Assembly (NCBI GenBank): GCA_966250385.1
Contig: CBINHC010000001.1
Location: forward strand, 330,694-394,693
Reading direction: 5' to 3'
Length of the DNA: 64,000 bases
Source: DASWTL01 sp966250385
Lineage (GTDB): Bacteria; Bacteroidota; Bacteroidia; Sphingobacteriales; Sphingobacteriaceae
In this document: positions 1 to 8,846 of the stretch, piece by piece
Layout of the letters: each line of letters begins with the position of its first letter
How positions within the stretch are numbered: the first letter of the stretch is position 1
Position numbers and translations under genes: made by a program
Notes under the pieces: model-generated
What the model saw: only the letters and a program-made list of their open reading frames with translations
Database searches by the model: none
What the model was told of the DNA's origin: nothing

Positions 1-2186
1 GGTCAGGGAAATCGGATGCTCTTTTCACAAGCCGGCTGCCGGTGTGGTCGGGGTGATCCCGGTGGGTCTTTTGGCTGAGCTGGCGGTTGCTGCTGGCTCC
101 GGTGGATACACTAAGTTGGCCATTGACCGGCTTTCGATTTAGGTGGAAATGATGGTCCCGTTCGGGTGCTTAGTGTATTTTAATAATTTTTAGTATGGGC
201 CGTCAGCCGGGCTTTCAGCCCCCATGGCGGGCATGGTCCGGCGGCTGGTCCCGCGCCGGAACGGGTATTGGCCCAGGCGGTGCCAACGGGTCGGGAACCA
301 ACAATTCGCCTCGCGGTCCTGATGCCGGGTGCCCCTGGCGGACCATGACGTTTGGAGATTTTTCGGGGCGGGTTCACGTCACCGGGAGGTGCGGTGTTGG
401 CTGGAATCCCGGCGAATCCGCGTGGCCAGCCGGGCATTCCCTGCAATTCGGAGGTCCCGCTCAGGCAAGAAAATCTGTAGAAAAAAGTGCGATTTCAGGG
501 CGGGTATTTTCCGGGTTTTCGGAGCTTTGGAAGCCCGGTTTCAGGGTGGGAAAAGAACCGGGACGGACGCACGTTCCGGCCTGATTTTTCCGGTTTCGGG
601 TCGGGCATGCCGGACAATCGCAGGTCCGGAATGCTTGGTGCTTCGTCGGATTTCACCCCTCCATCCAGGCCGTTCCCGGTGCGCCTTCGGGACCTTGAGC
701 GCCGCGATTTCAGCCCCGATTCCGGGCATGTTTTCTGTGGGCGCAGGAGCATTGTTTCGCTGCGGAAAGCGCACGGTTTCGGTGCGCCTGGTAAGGATTT
801 TTTGCCCAGTCAGACGCGTCCATTTCCAGGTATTTTTGGACGGGTCTGTCTACGGATTTTTTTGGTTTTTTCCGGCGTTTTTTCCGATGGATGTCCGGCT
901 TTAAGACGGCTGGAATCAGGGTCGTTTCAGGTTGCCGGATCGTGCTATGGCTGCCGCTCCCAGGCGCCTTTTTGGGTGCCTTTTCGGGCTCCTTTTTTTG
1001 GCGCCGGGCTCCTTTTTTTTAATTGATTTTGCATGATTCCGGACCTCCGTTTCGGCTTCAAAGGGGTGCAAAATTTATGTTTTTGATGCGGGTCTTTGGT
1101 GGATATACGGCTCCATTTTGACGGATAGCCCAGGGCTTTTCCAGCGCCGGTGTCGGATTCAGAGCGGCTGAAATTGCGTTAAAAGGGTATTTTTTTGTGG
1201 TCTGCCATAAGCGTTAATTGCCCCTTGAAGCCGTGTTCCGGGTCTGGTTTTGCTTGCAGGCGTAGCCTGTAGTCGGCAGAAATCCGGCGTTTTACCGGTG
1301 TCATTTGGGGGCTGCTTCTCGCGATGGAGCCTCAATAATCAGGGGATTGTCCGGCTGGTCTGGTCCGTCCCGGCTGGTTAGAACGAGCACGCGCGGGTGC
1401 GCTCGCGGCCGTTTTGGGTGCCGTTTCCGTACCCTTAATTGCACCATATAGCAGGACAGTAGCCGGCGTTTTCGCCTGCTGACAAGCACCGGTTATTCCG
1501 GGTATTCCACCATTTTCAGTTGGTTTTTCCCGGCCGGGATGCTTCCTTCGGATGGGGATCAGGTGCCCGTTTGCCGTAGCCGGCGCCCGCCCGGGAGGCT
1601 GGGTTTTTGCCCGTGGACTCCCTTGATTTTACCATGTCGAGCCGATGAATGCCTGGACATCAGTTGGGGTTTTTGTCCGTATTCGGGCCGTTCCCGCTAT
1701 GGGTAAAACTGCAGTTTAGGCTGTGGAACCGCCGGGCATCGCGAGCTTTTTTTCGTTGGTTTTGCGTTCCGGAATTCCGGGGCCGGAAGGGATTCCGTCT
1801 TTTTTCGTGCCGTTTTTTCACCGTGCAGGCCGGTGTCCAAGGCGGGATTTTGCAACCTTTTATTGAAGTCCGAGCGTTAAAAAAGATAGCTCCCTGGTAT
1901 CGGTTTTTCGGGGTCCGGGGAGTCCAGATGACTTCTTTTTTCGTCTGTTTTTCGCGTGCATTCCGGCGTTCTCGCCGGCTGTTTTCAGGGTTGGGCGGCG
2001 GCCTTTTTCTGCTGCGCTTCAGCTGTAACGATCAGCCGGTTTTGGCTGGGACCAGCCGCAGGAAGGATCCGGATCGCCCGAGCATGAGGTGAGGCCTGCT
2101 GTGTTCAGTTTTTTTGCCTGTAAATTTGTCAGTATCTGGGGCCCGATCCGAAGCTGACCGCCCGGATCTTTGGGCTAAGAATCGAA
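1..2186. other. Gene-free, G+T-rich block
   Basis: No convincing gene was found on either strand in this 2.2-kb stretch. The longer open frames translate to Phe/Arg/Gly/Ser-rich text without recognisable motifs and overlap one another in several frames, as expected from base composition alone. The + strand is rich in G and T: by hand count, bases 481-540, 841-900 and 1741-1800 contain 38, 44 and 41 G+T out of 60, against 34 of 60 in a line from inside glgC. Frame 2 is open from the left edge to a TAG at 137-139 and could be the tail of a gene outside the window, but I do not recognise it. There is a short repeat of GGGCTCCTTTTTTT near 986-1020. No tRNA or rRNA was recognised. Confidence 0.6.
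106..178. repeat. 10-bp perfect inverted repeat, 53-bp spacer
   Basis: ATACACTAAG at 106-115 is matched by its exact reverse complement CTTAGTGTAT at 169-178. The right arm is followed by TTTAATAATTTTTAG. The pair flanks the end of the open frame that enters from the left edge. It could be a long-looped terminator or ends of a lost small element; neither is proven. Confidence 0.4.
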
Positions 2187-3098
2187 TTAATCCTGGTGGT
2201 TCAGGCGGGATAGGTTTCTTTTCCGGACGGTGTTCTTTACGTATGGGTAGAGGAAAATGGAAGCCATTACGATGGTTGCACCGGCGTAGAATCCTGCGGT
2301 CATGGCCTCCCTTTTTCCAAAAAACAGGAAGGCGAGGGCGATCCCGTAAACGGGCTCCAGGTTGGTGATCAGGGCCACGCGGAAAGCGGAGAGTTGTTTC
2401 ATTACCGCAACGCCGGCAACGTATGCGACCGAAGTGCAGATCGTTCCCAGGATCAGCAGGTACGTGAGGTCCGCCAGGTTTAGGTTCATGGACGAATCGT
2501 AGCCGTCCTGGTAATACAGGTAGATGGAGACCCATACCCAGGCGCCGATCAGCTCGTAGAAACTGATGATGGGTGCGGGGCGGTTTTGTACCTGTTTTGA
2601 ATTGATGATCGAGAAGAGGCTGCCGCAAAACGCGGCCAGCAGGCCGCAGACGATGCCGCTGGTATAACGGGTTTCGAACTTAAAGATCATGTAGATTCCG
2701 GTGATAATCATCAGGCCGGTCAGGATTTCGATTCCCGATATCCGCGTCTTCTTCATGAGGGGTTCAAGGATCGCCGTAAAGAGCGTCAGGGACGACAGGC
2801 ACACCAGCCCGACGGAAACGGTGGAAAGCTTGATGGCCTGGAAAAACAGGATCCAGTGAGCTCCTACGATAGCCCCGGTAAAAAACAGCTTGAAGAAGGA
2901 CTCGCGGGATACCGTCAGCGGAGTTTTGGTAGCTTTGAAATAGATGAGCAGCGTGATAAAGGCGATCAGCACCCGATACCATACGAGCTGGACGGAAGGG
3001 ATAGAAATGAGTGCACCGAGGATCCCGGTGAATCCCCAGACAAAAACGGTTGCATGGAGGATCAGCAGGCTGCGGTTTGAGGAAGTGCCGGACATCAT
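2187..3098 (-). CDS. EamA/DMT-family transporter
   Basis: A 303-residue inner-membrane protein of the drug/metabolite transporter superfamily. About ten hydrophobic segments are visible in two halves, the two-EamA-repeat plan, and there is no signal peptide. The first segment starts near residue 11 (LLILHATVFVWGFTGILGA); the second half starts near residue 160 (GIVCGLLAAFCGSLFSII). The substrate cannot be told; relatives export amino acids, purines or other small metabolites. The start codon overlaps the stop of the upstream permease gene as ATGA, which suggests translational coupling; a second ATG follows at once, so the protein may begin one codon later. The family is clear and the cargo unknown. 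Confidence 0.88.
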   Translation of the reverse strand: MMSGTSSNRSLLILHATVFVWGFTGILGALISIPSVQLVWYRVLIAFITLLIYFKATKTPLTVSRESFFKLFFTGAIVGAHWILFFQAIKLSTVSVGLVCLSSLTLFTAILEPLMKKTRISGIEILTGLMIITGIYMIFKFETRYTSGIVCGLLAAFCGSLFSIINSKQVQNRPAPIISFYELIGAWVWVSIYLYYQDGYDSSMNLNLADLTYLLILGTICTSVAYVAGVAVMKQLSAFRVALITNLEPVYGIALAFLFFGKREAMTAGFYAGATIVMASIFLYPYVKNTVRKRNLSRLNHQD

Positions 3099-4174
3099 TT
3101 GGGGGCTTTATATAACAGGTAGATGCCGAGGGCGCCGAAAAGAATATTGGGAATGAATACAGCGATTATCGGCGGCAGACCACCTTTCAGCGAGAACATG
3201 TTGGAAAACTGCATGGCAAGAATATAGGCAAAGCTGAAGAAGATACCGAGCCCGAGAGGCAGGCCGATTCCCCCGCGGACCTTCCTGGATGAAAGTGAAA
3301 CGCCCATAAGGGTCAGCACGAACGTTGCCAGCGGGTTTACGAAGCGTTTGTATTTTTCAAGGAGCAGATCCACCATGACGCCCGTTCCCCGTGTCTTTTC
3401 TTTCTCAATCCGGGTGTTCAGCTCCTTCATGTTCATGGCCTGGTAAATGTTATCGAACAGCTCAAAATCAACAGGCCGCATATCGAGCGTCGTATCCTTG
3501 GAAGTTCCGTAGATCATGGTCTCTTTCAGGCCGTCGATCTTGCGGATGGAATAATTCTGGATGTTCCAGTGCATCTTGACGGAGTCCCAGATGATCCGGT
3601 CGGCGACCATTTTTTCCTTCAGTTCATCACCGTCAAACTTCTCCATGGCGAATTTGTATCCGATCCGGGAGTTGTTATCGAAGTTCTCTATATATACATA
3701 GGTGTTCTTATCCAGCTGCATGTGGGTGTACATCTTGGAATTATCCTTTTTAGGGTTGATGTACACGTTTTCAAAGTTGATCTTCAGCTGGTTGGATTCC
3801 GGAATAATGAACAGGTTGAAGACCAGGGTTACGACGAATATGACGGATGCCGCCATAAAATAAGGTTTAAGGAACCGCTTGAAGGTGACCCCGCCGCTCA
3901 GTATAGGCACGATCTCGGTCTGATCCGCCATCTTGGCCGTGAAAAAGATCACCGCCAGAAAGTTGATCAGCGGCGTAAGCATGTTCAGGTAGAAGGGGAT
4001 CGATCCCGCATAATATTCAAAGATGATCTTTTCCAGCGGAGCATCGTGCTTCAGAAAGTCATCGAGCTTTTCAGAAATATCAAAAATGATAAATACCAGG
4101 ATGAAGATTCCTAATGTAAAGAGGTAGGTACCCAGGTACTTTTTAATGATATACCAATCGATGATCCTGATCAT
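3095..4174 (-). CDS. LptF/LptG-family (YjgP/YjgQ) permease
   Basis: A 359-residue integral membrane protein of the LptF/LptG family, the permease half of the Lpt ABC machine that lifts lipopolysaccharide from the inner membrane. Three hydrophobic segments lie near residues 15-35, 60-80 and 103-125. A soluble, mostly beta periplasmic region follows to about 265, then three more membrane segments; this is the family's 3 + jellyroll + 3 layout. The length is normal. The ATPase LptB is not in the window. The gene begins 4 bases after the tgt stop and overlaps the EamA gene by 4 bases. Whether it is the F or the G subunit cannot be decided here. Confidence 0.9.
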   Translation of the reverse strand: MIRIIDWYIIKKYLGTYLFTLGIFILVFIIFDISEKLDDFLKHDAPLEKIIFEYYAGSIPFYLNMLTPLINFLAVIFFTAKMADQTEIVPILSGGVTFKRFLKPYFMAASVIFVVTLVFNLFIIPESNQLKINFENVYINPKKDNSKMYTHMQLDKNTYVYIENFDNNSRIGYKFAMEKFDGDELKEKMVADRIIWDSVKMHWNIQNYSIRKIDGLKETMIYGTSKDTTLDMRPVDFELFDNIYQAMNMKELNTRIEKEKTRGTGVMVDLLLEKYKRFVNPLATFVLTLMGVSLSSRKVRGGIGLPLGLGIFFSFAYILAMQFSNMFSLKGGLPPIIAVFIPNILFGALGIYLLYKAPK

Positions 4175-4178
4175 TTCG

Positions 4179-5309
4179 TTATAATCTAACGGCTAACTGC
4201 TTTACCATCTTGTTTTTCCAGTCCGTAAAATCGCCGGAAATTATCCGTTCCCGGGCCTCGGACACCAGCCAGAGATAGAAGTGCAGGTTATGTAACGTAG
4301 CGATTTGCGCGCCAAGTATTTCTTTGGAGGTGATCAAATGCCGGAGATAGGCTTTCGAATAATTCTGATCGGCATACAGGTCACTTTCAGCCTCAATTGC
4401 GGAGAAGTCGTCTTTCCACTTCTCGTTCCGGATGTTTATGATCCCGTTCCGGGTAAAGAGCATCCCGTTCCGTGCGTTCCGGGTCGGCATTACGCAATCG
4501 AACATGTCCACACCGAGGGCAATGTTTTCCAGAATATTCACCGGTGTTCCAACGCCCATCAGATAGCGCGGCTTGTCCTGCGGCAGGATATCGCAGACCA
4601 GGTCGGTCATTTCATACATGTCCTCTGCCGGTTCTCCCACCGAGAGTCCCCCGATGGCGTTTCCTTCCCTTTCGAACGATGCGATCACTTCAGCGGACTG
4701 CTTGCGAAGGTCCTTGTAAACGGATCCCTGTACGATCGGGAAGAGCGTTTGGGAATAGCCGTATTTCGGTTCTGTCTGGTCGAACCGCTCGCAGCACCGC
4801 TTCAGCCACCGGTGAGTCATTTCGATCGATTTGCGGGCATAGCCGTAATCGCAGGGGTAAGGCGTACATTCATCAAAGGCCATGATGATATCCGCCCCGA
4901 TCGTGCGCTGAATGTCCATGGCAGACTCCGGGGTGAACAGGTGCCGGGATCCGTCGATATGGGAACGGAAAGTGACCCCTTCTTCGCGGATTTTGCGGAC
5001 CTCAGAAAGCGAATAGACCTGGTAGCCTCCGCTGTCGGTTAAGATCGGACCGTCCCAGCCATTGAACTTATGCAGACCGCCGGCTCTCTCCAGGATATCC
5101 AGTCCCGGCCTGAGATATAAATGATACGTGTTGCCCAGGATGATCTGGGCCTTGATGTCATTCTTTAATTCCCGCTGATGGACCGCCTTTACGGTTCCGG
5201 CCGTGCCTACGGGCATGAAAATAGGCGTTTTTATGGTTCCGTGATCGGTGGTGATTTCCCCGGCCCGGGCTTTAGATAACTTGTCGGTGACTTCTAACTT
5301 AAACTTCAT
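4179..5309 (-). CDS. tgt: Queuine/preQ1 tRNA-ribosyltransferase
   Basis: TGT exchanges guanine 34 of GUN-anticodon tRNAs for preQ1, the first committed step of queuosine formation on tRNA. The catalytic Asp92 lies in LTDSGGYQVYS and the nucleophile Asp271 in DMFDCVMPTRNARNG. The family's zinc site is altered: the three Cys of the E. coli CxCxxC motif align with Ser309, Leu311 and Asp314, while the fourth ligand, His340, stays. The open frame extends nine codons upstream, but the ATG chosen here follows GGGAGGGG at good spacing and gives the usual 376 residues. It leads a tgt-permease-transporter unit. Function as TGT is likely since the catalytic core is intact. Confidence 0.95.
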   Translation of the reverse strand: MKFKLEVTDKLSKARAGEITTDHGTIKTPIFMPVGTAGTVKAVHQRELKNDIKAQIILGNTYHLYLRPGLDILERAGGLHKFNGWDGPILTDSGGYQVYSLSEVRKIREEGVTFRSHIDGSRHLFTPESAMDIQRTIGADIIMAFDECTPYPCDYGYARKSIEMTHRWLKRCCERFDQTEPKYGYSQTLFPIVQGSVYKDLRKQSAEVIASFEREGNAIGGLSVGEPAEDMYEMTDLVCDILPQDKPRYLMGVGTPVNILENIALGVDMFDCVMPTRNARNGMLFTRNGIINIRNEKWKDDFSAIEAESDLYADQNYSKAYLRHLITSKEILGAQIATLHNLHFYLWLVSEARERIISGDFTDWKNKMVKQLAVRL

Positions 5310-5415
5310 TCCAAATCCCCTCCCGGGTGAAAACAAACGGCAAAAATAGCAAAAATAACCCCCTGAATTTTCTTTTAAGCAAAGGATATAAAATCTTTCG
5401 TTAAAAATCAGAACT

Positions 5416-6561
5416 TTGCGCCTTATTATAAATGGCCAGGCTTTGGAAGATGTTATTTATTTAATCGTATTCACGCTTTTTCAAACAAGTTTCCTCCTCC
5501 AGCTGTACTATATTTTTGTTGTCCATAAACGTTTGGCAGCATATAATGAGAGCGAGCCTCCGGTACCGGTGGATCATCCGTTGTCGGTGATCATCTGTGC
5601 CAGGAATGAAGAGAAAAACCTGAGAAAGAATCTTCCTTCGGTCTTAAGCCAGGATCATGGAAACTTTGAAGTGGTGGTTGTGAACGACTGTTCATCGGAC
5701 GATTCACAGCATGTACTCCGTGAACTTTCCGGGCAGTATGCAAACCTGAAGGTGGTGACCATTAATGAGCATATGCGTTACAAACACGGAAAGAAGTTTG
5801 CTGTCACCCTGGGGATCAAGGCTGCTTCGCATGAGCACCTGGTATTTACCGATGCGGATTGTTATCCGGCATCACCCCGTTGGTTAAGCGGAATGCAATC
5901 ACATTTTTCCGACAGGATTGAGATCGTTCTGGGATATTCGCCGTATGAAAAACAGGGAGGTTTCCTGAACCGGCTGATCCGCTACGAGACATTCATGACT
6001 GCCCTTAATTATTTCTCCTATGCGCTGCAGGGAGACCCTTACATGGGGGTAGGACGGAACATGGCCTATAGGAAGTCTCTTTTTTTCCGGGGTAAGGGTT
6101 TTGCGTCACATATGCATATTCCCTCCGGAGATGACGACCTGTTTGTCAACCAGAATGCCACGGCGGTGAATACCGCAGTTGAGGTCCATCCGGATACCCA
6201 TGTCTGGAGCACCCCCAAAACGACCTGGTCAGGATACTTCAGTCAGAAAATCAGGCATATGGGAGCCGGAAAAGCCTACAGGAAATCGCATCAGCGGATG
6301 CTGACCACCCAGGTTATATCGGCCCTTGCGTTTTACCTGTTGCTGGCGGCCCTGATCGTTTTGAAAGCCCAGTGGTGGGTGTTGCTGGGAATTTTTCTGC
6401 TCCGCGCCGCCGCCCAGTGGTGGGTATACGGCCGGGCATTGAAAAAGCTGAATTATGGTGACCTGACTCCGTGGCTTCCGGTATTCGATTTCGTTTACTA
6501 CTTTTATATACTCGCTCTCTCCTTCATAACCTTGTTTAAGAAAAGAGTTCAATGGAAGTAA
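5416..6561 (+). CDS. Membrane glycosyltransferase, family 2
   Basis: A GT-A fold glycosyltransferase of about 381 residues. A hydrophobic segment (about 12-36) precedes the catalytic domain, which opens with PLSVIICARNEEKNL, carries the metal-binding DAD motif in VFTDADCYPASPRW and has the acceptor region SGDDDLF. Three hydrophobic segments close the protein (about 297-375). Donor and acceptor are unknown; the form resembles enzymes of cell-surface polysaccharide or glycolipid synthesis. The start is uncertain. The frame opens with TTG inside AACTTTGCG, which looks like a Bacteroidota -7 promoter element; TTG at 5443 would keep the first membrane segment. The 3' end overlaps the sigma factor gene by 10 bases. 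Confidence 0.85.
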   Translation: MRLIINGQALEDVIYLIVFTLFQTSFLLQLYYIFVVHKRLAAYNESEPPVPVDHPLSVIICARNEEKNLRKNLPSVLSQDHGNFEVVVVNDCSSDDSQHVLRELSGQYANLKVVTINEHMRYKHGKKFAVTLGIKAASHEHLVFTDADCYPASPRWLSGMQSHFSDRIEIVLGYSPYEKQGGFLNRLIRYETFMTALNYFSYALQGDPYMGVGRNMAYRKSLFFRGKGFASHMHIPSGDDDLFVNQNATAVNTAVEVHPDTHVWSTPKTTWSGYFSQKIRHMGAGKAYRKSHQRMLTTQVISALAFYLLLAALIVLKAQWWVLLGIFLLRAAAQWWVYGRALKKLNYGDLTPWLPVFDFVYYFYILALSFITLFKKRVQWK

Positions 6562-7166
6562 ATCCAAATTTTTCTGCCAATGCGAAGAACGACTTTCAAT
6601 TAGTCGAGCGTGCCAAAGAAGGTGATCAACGGGCTTATGCCGAACTGATGCAGCGTTATAAAGATTCGATCTACTTTATGACCCTGAAAATGATCAATAA
6701 TAAAGAGGATGCGATGGACCTGACGGTGGAGACCTTTGGAAAGGCATTTGAAAATCTGGAACGCTACAAACCGGACTTCGCCTTCAGCACATGGCTGTTC
6801 CGGATCGCAACCAATAACTCAATTGATTTCATTCGCAAGAAACGGCTCAGCGTGATCTCGATGGACAGTATGGTAGACGACGAAGGCGACGACCGGCCCC
6901 TGCAGATCAAGTCGGACTCCCTGAACCCCGAGGAGACATCCATTAAAAAACAGCAAAGCAGGGAGCTGAAGGATATTGTCGACAAGCTCCCGGCCCGCTA
7001 TAAGACCCTGATCGTTCTCCGTTACTTTGATGAGCTATCCTATGAGGAGATCGCTCAGCAACTGGACCTGCCGCTTGGGACGGTCAAAGCACAATTATTC
7101 CGGGCAAGAGACCTCTTGTCCAATGTTTTAAATCGTAGAAAGAAGAATTTAAGTGGCGACTTCTGA
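6552..7166 (+). CDS. ECF-type RNA polymerase sigma factor
   Basis: A 204-residue sigma-70 family factor. Region 2 lies at about 25-95 (DAMDLTVETFGKAFENL, then FSTWLFRIATNNSIDFIRKK), followed by an acidic linker and region 4 at about 140-195 (LSYEEIAQQLDLPLGTVKAQ, the -35 recognition helix-turn-helix). No anti-sigma gene is adjacent, unlike many ECF factors. Instead the gene is wedged between a glycosyltransferase and rsmG with overlaps on both sides (10 and 14 bases), so it is probably made constitutively with them. Its target promoters cannot be read from this window. Confidence 0.93.
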   Translation: MEVNPNFSANAKNDFQLVERAKEGDQRAYAELMQRYKDSIYFMTLKMINNKEDAMDLTVETFGKAFENLERYKPDFAFSTWLFRIATNNSIDFIRKKRLSVISMDSMVDDEGDDRPLQIKSDSLNPEETSIKKQQSRELKDIVDKLPARYKTLIVLRYFDELSYEEIAQQLDLPLGTVKAQLFRARDLLSNVLNRRKKNLSGDF

Positions 7167-7788
7167 AATTATTTTCAAGTACTTTCCTGACCTTACCGAA
7201 AAGCAAAAAGAACAGTTTGATAAGCTCGATGAGCTGTACCGCTTCTGGAACGCACAGATCAATGTCGTATCCCGGAAGGATATCGACATGCTGTATGTGC
7301 ATCATGTCCTGCATTCCCTTGCCATCGCAAAAGTGATCCGTTTCCGGCCGGATGAGAACGTCATGGATGTCGGCACCGGAGGCGGATTTCCCGGGATTCC
7401 CCTGGCGATCCTCTTTCCGGAGACCCGTTTCCACCTCGTCGATTCCATCGGGAAGAAGATAAAGGTCGTTTCCGAAGTTTCCAAAGCACTGGGCCTTACC
7501 AACCTGCGGGCCTCTCATGCACGGGCTGAACAGATCGATGAACGGTTCGATTTCATTGTCTCCCGCGCGGTCACCCAGCTGAAAGAGTTTTATCCGTGGG
7601 TCCGCGGAAAGTTCAATCCGGATTCGAAAAATGAATTAACGAACGGCGTACTCTATCTCAAGGGTGGAGATCTGGCCCAGGAATTCCGGGAGTCGGGCCT
7701 GAAAAGCATTCAGCAGTTCCGAATCAGTGAATATTTTGAGGAAGAGTTCTTCGATACGAAATACGTGATTTATTTCCCGGCCCAGTAG
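7153..7788 (+). CDS. rsmG: 16S rRNA (guanine527-N7)-methyltransferase
   Basis: RsmG methylates N7 of G527 in the 530 loop of 16S rRNA using S-adenosylmethionine. The 211-residue length is typical. The SAM-binding motif I is visible as VMDVGTGGGFPGIPLAIL (about 70-87), and HHVLHSLAIAK and FDFIVSRAVTQL are family signatures. Translation starts at GTG, 14 bases inside the sigma factor gene, consistent with coupled translation. In other bacteria loss of RsmG gives low-level streptomycin resistance (family knowledge). Confidence 0.95.
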   Translation: MATSEIIFKYFPDLTEKQKEQFDKLDELYRFWNAQINVVSRKDIDMLYVHHVLHSLAIAKVIRFRPDENVMDVGTGGGFPGIPLAILFPETRFHLVDSIGKKIKVVSEVSKALGLTNLRASHARAEQIDERFDFIVSRAVTQLKEFYPWVRGKFNPDSKNELTNGVLYLKGGDLAQEFRESGLKSIQQFRISEYFEEEFFDTKYVIYFPAQ

Positions 7789-7880
7789 CTCATTATTTTC
7801 GGGATCTTCATGACATTAGCAGCATTCTCGTCCAGAATTCAGAATGCGGTCGCATGAGCTTCTGTGAGGTATTTGGTTCG

Positions 7881-8723
7881 TTAAATAGTGGTTTCAGTCT
7901 CGCTAATCAACTTTAATATTCTATTGCCTGCTGAAGTTATTTTATACCTCTGATTTGGATGAGTAGGCGATTCGGGATGTTCCATTTCTATCCAACCGAT
8001 ATCTATTAAAGGGTCTAAGAATTTTGCTCTATTTGTCGAGTGGTTACTTAAATCCATTCTGGCATAATTCCGCTCTTTTAATCCAGTTAGTGACAATCCC
8101 TAGAACCTCTCCAACTCTTGTACGTATAGCATCGTTAAGTATAACCTTAGCTTGGTCACCAGCTTGGTCACTAATTTGATTGCTAAATGCACTAATTTCG
8201 TCTAAATCACTAAAATTCAGGAAATTAGCTTGGTTGCTAACTTGGTCATTTACGACAGCTTCACCTAGACAATGTACGGGTAATGTGACCAATACATAAG
8301 TTTGTCCATCTGTGTCAAAAACGGGTGTAGGTGACCCATTTGATTCCATCGAACTGTAAAAGGTCGGGAAGCCGGTGCCGCGGCCTTCTGTTAGGCGAAG
8401 CTCTTTCAGAAAATCACCAATGCGTCATAGGGTTGTATAATAGGGAAGTAGTTAGGCTGTATCCCATGACCCAATTGAATAATTTGCCCCTGGATAGCAT
8501 CTAGTTGATTTTGTAGGAGTCCCACCGGAGGCAAAACTGGCTGACCGTTATCTTCCGCTATGCTGATAATAATATATCCGCCTCCTCAATTATTAAGATC
8601 ATTTGCAAAGGCGCACATAGAATGGATGACATCTTCCGGGTTCCAACCTTGCTTAACTTCAAGCCGTTCCCACTCAATGGTATTGCCGTGTACTAGTGAC
8701 TCTATATTAATTGGTAAACCCAT
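7881..8723 (-). pseudogene. Decayed AlbA_2/RecG-like ATP-binding protein gene
   Basis: Reading the minus strand from ATG at 8723 gives MGLPINIESLVHGNTIEWE and then VKQGWNPEDVIHSMCAFAND, the start of an AlbA_2 (Schlafen-like) domain. An in-frame TGA at 8586-8588 stands where the family usually has Trp before GGGYIIISIAED. The frame then runs to about 8430 and shifts into LRLTEGRGTGFPTFY and NGSPTPVFDTDGQTYVLVTL, the family's C-terminal region. The roughly 200 residues that should lie between are missing. A second shift near 8096 is needed to reach the winged-helix tail FLDPLIDIGWIEMEHPE. One nonsense codon, two frameshifts and one large deletion make it clearly dead. It is more AT rich than its neighbours and may have arrived with the adjacent XRE gene. 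Confidence 0.85.
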
Positions 8724-8779
8724 ATCAACTATTCTTGTCTGCAAGATGATAAACCCGAGCAGTCAAATCTAACCGCATC

Positions 8780-8800
8780 AGTACAACTATTGTTAGTACT
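8780..8800. repeat. 21-bp imperfect palindrome
   Basis: AGTACAAC and GTTAGTACT face each other around a short centre, with one offset base. The site lies between the start of the decayed AlbA_2 gene and the end of the XRE regulator gene, so it may be a former operator. This is inference only. Confidence 0.3.
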
Positions 8801-8846
8801 TTAATCCGCTGAAAAAACTATTCGTCCCGCAGATCTGGAAAAATTC

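Noticed and set aside
195..2092. Several open frames of 60-190 residues on both strands in the left block
   Set aside because: They overlap one another, have no motifs or start signals, and their odd Phe/Arg/Gly content follows from the base bias.
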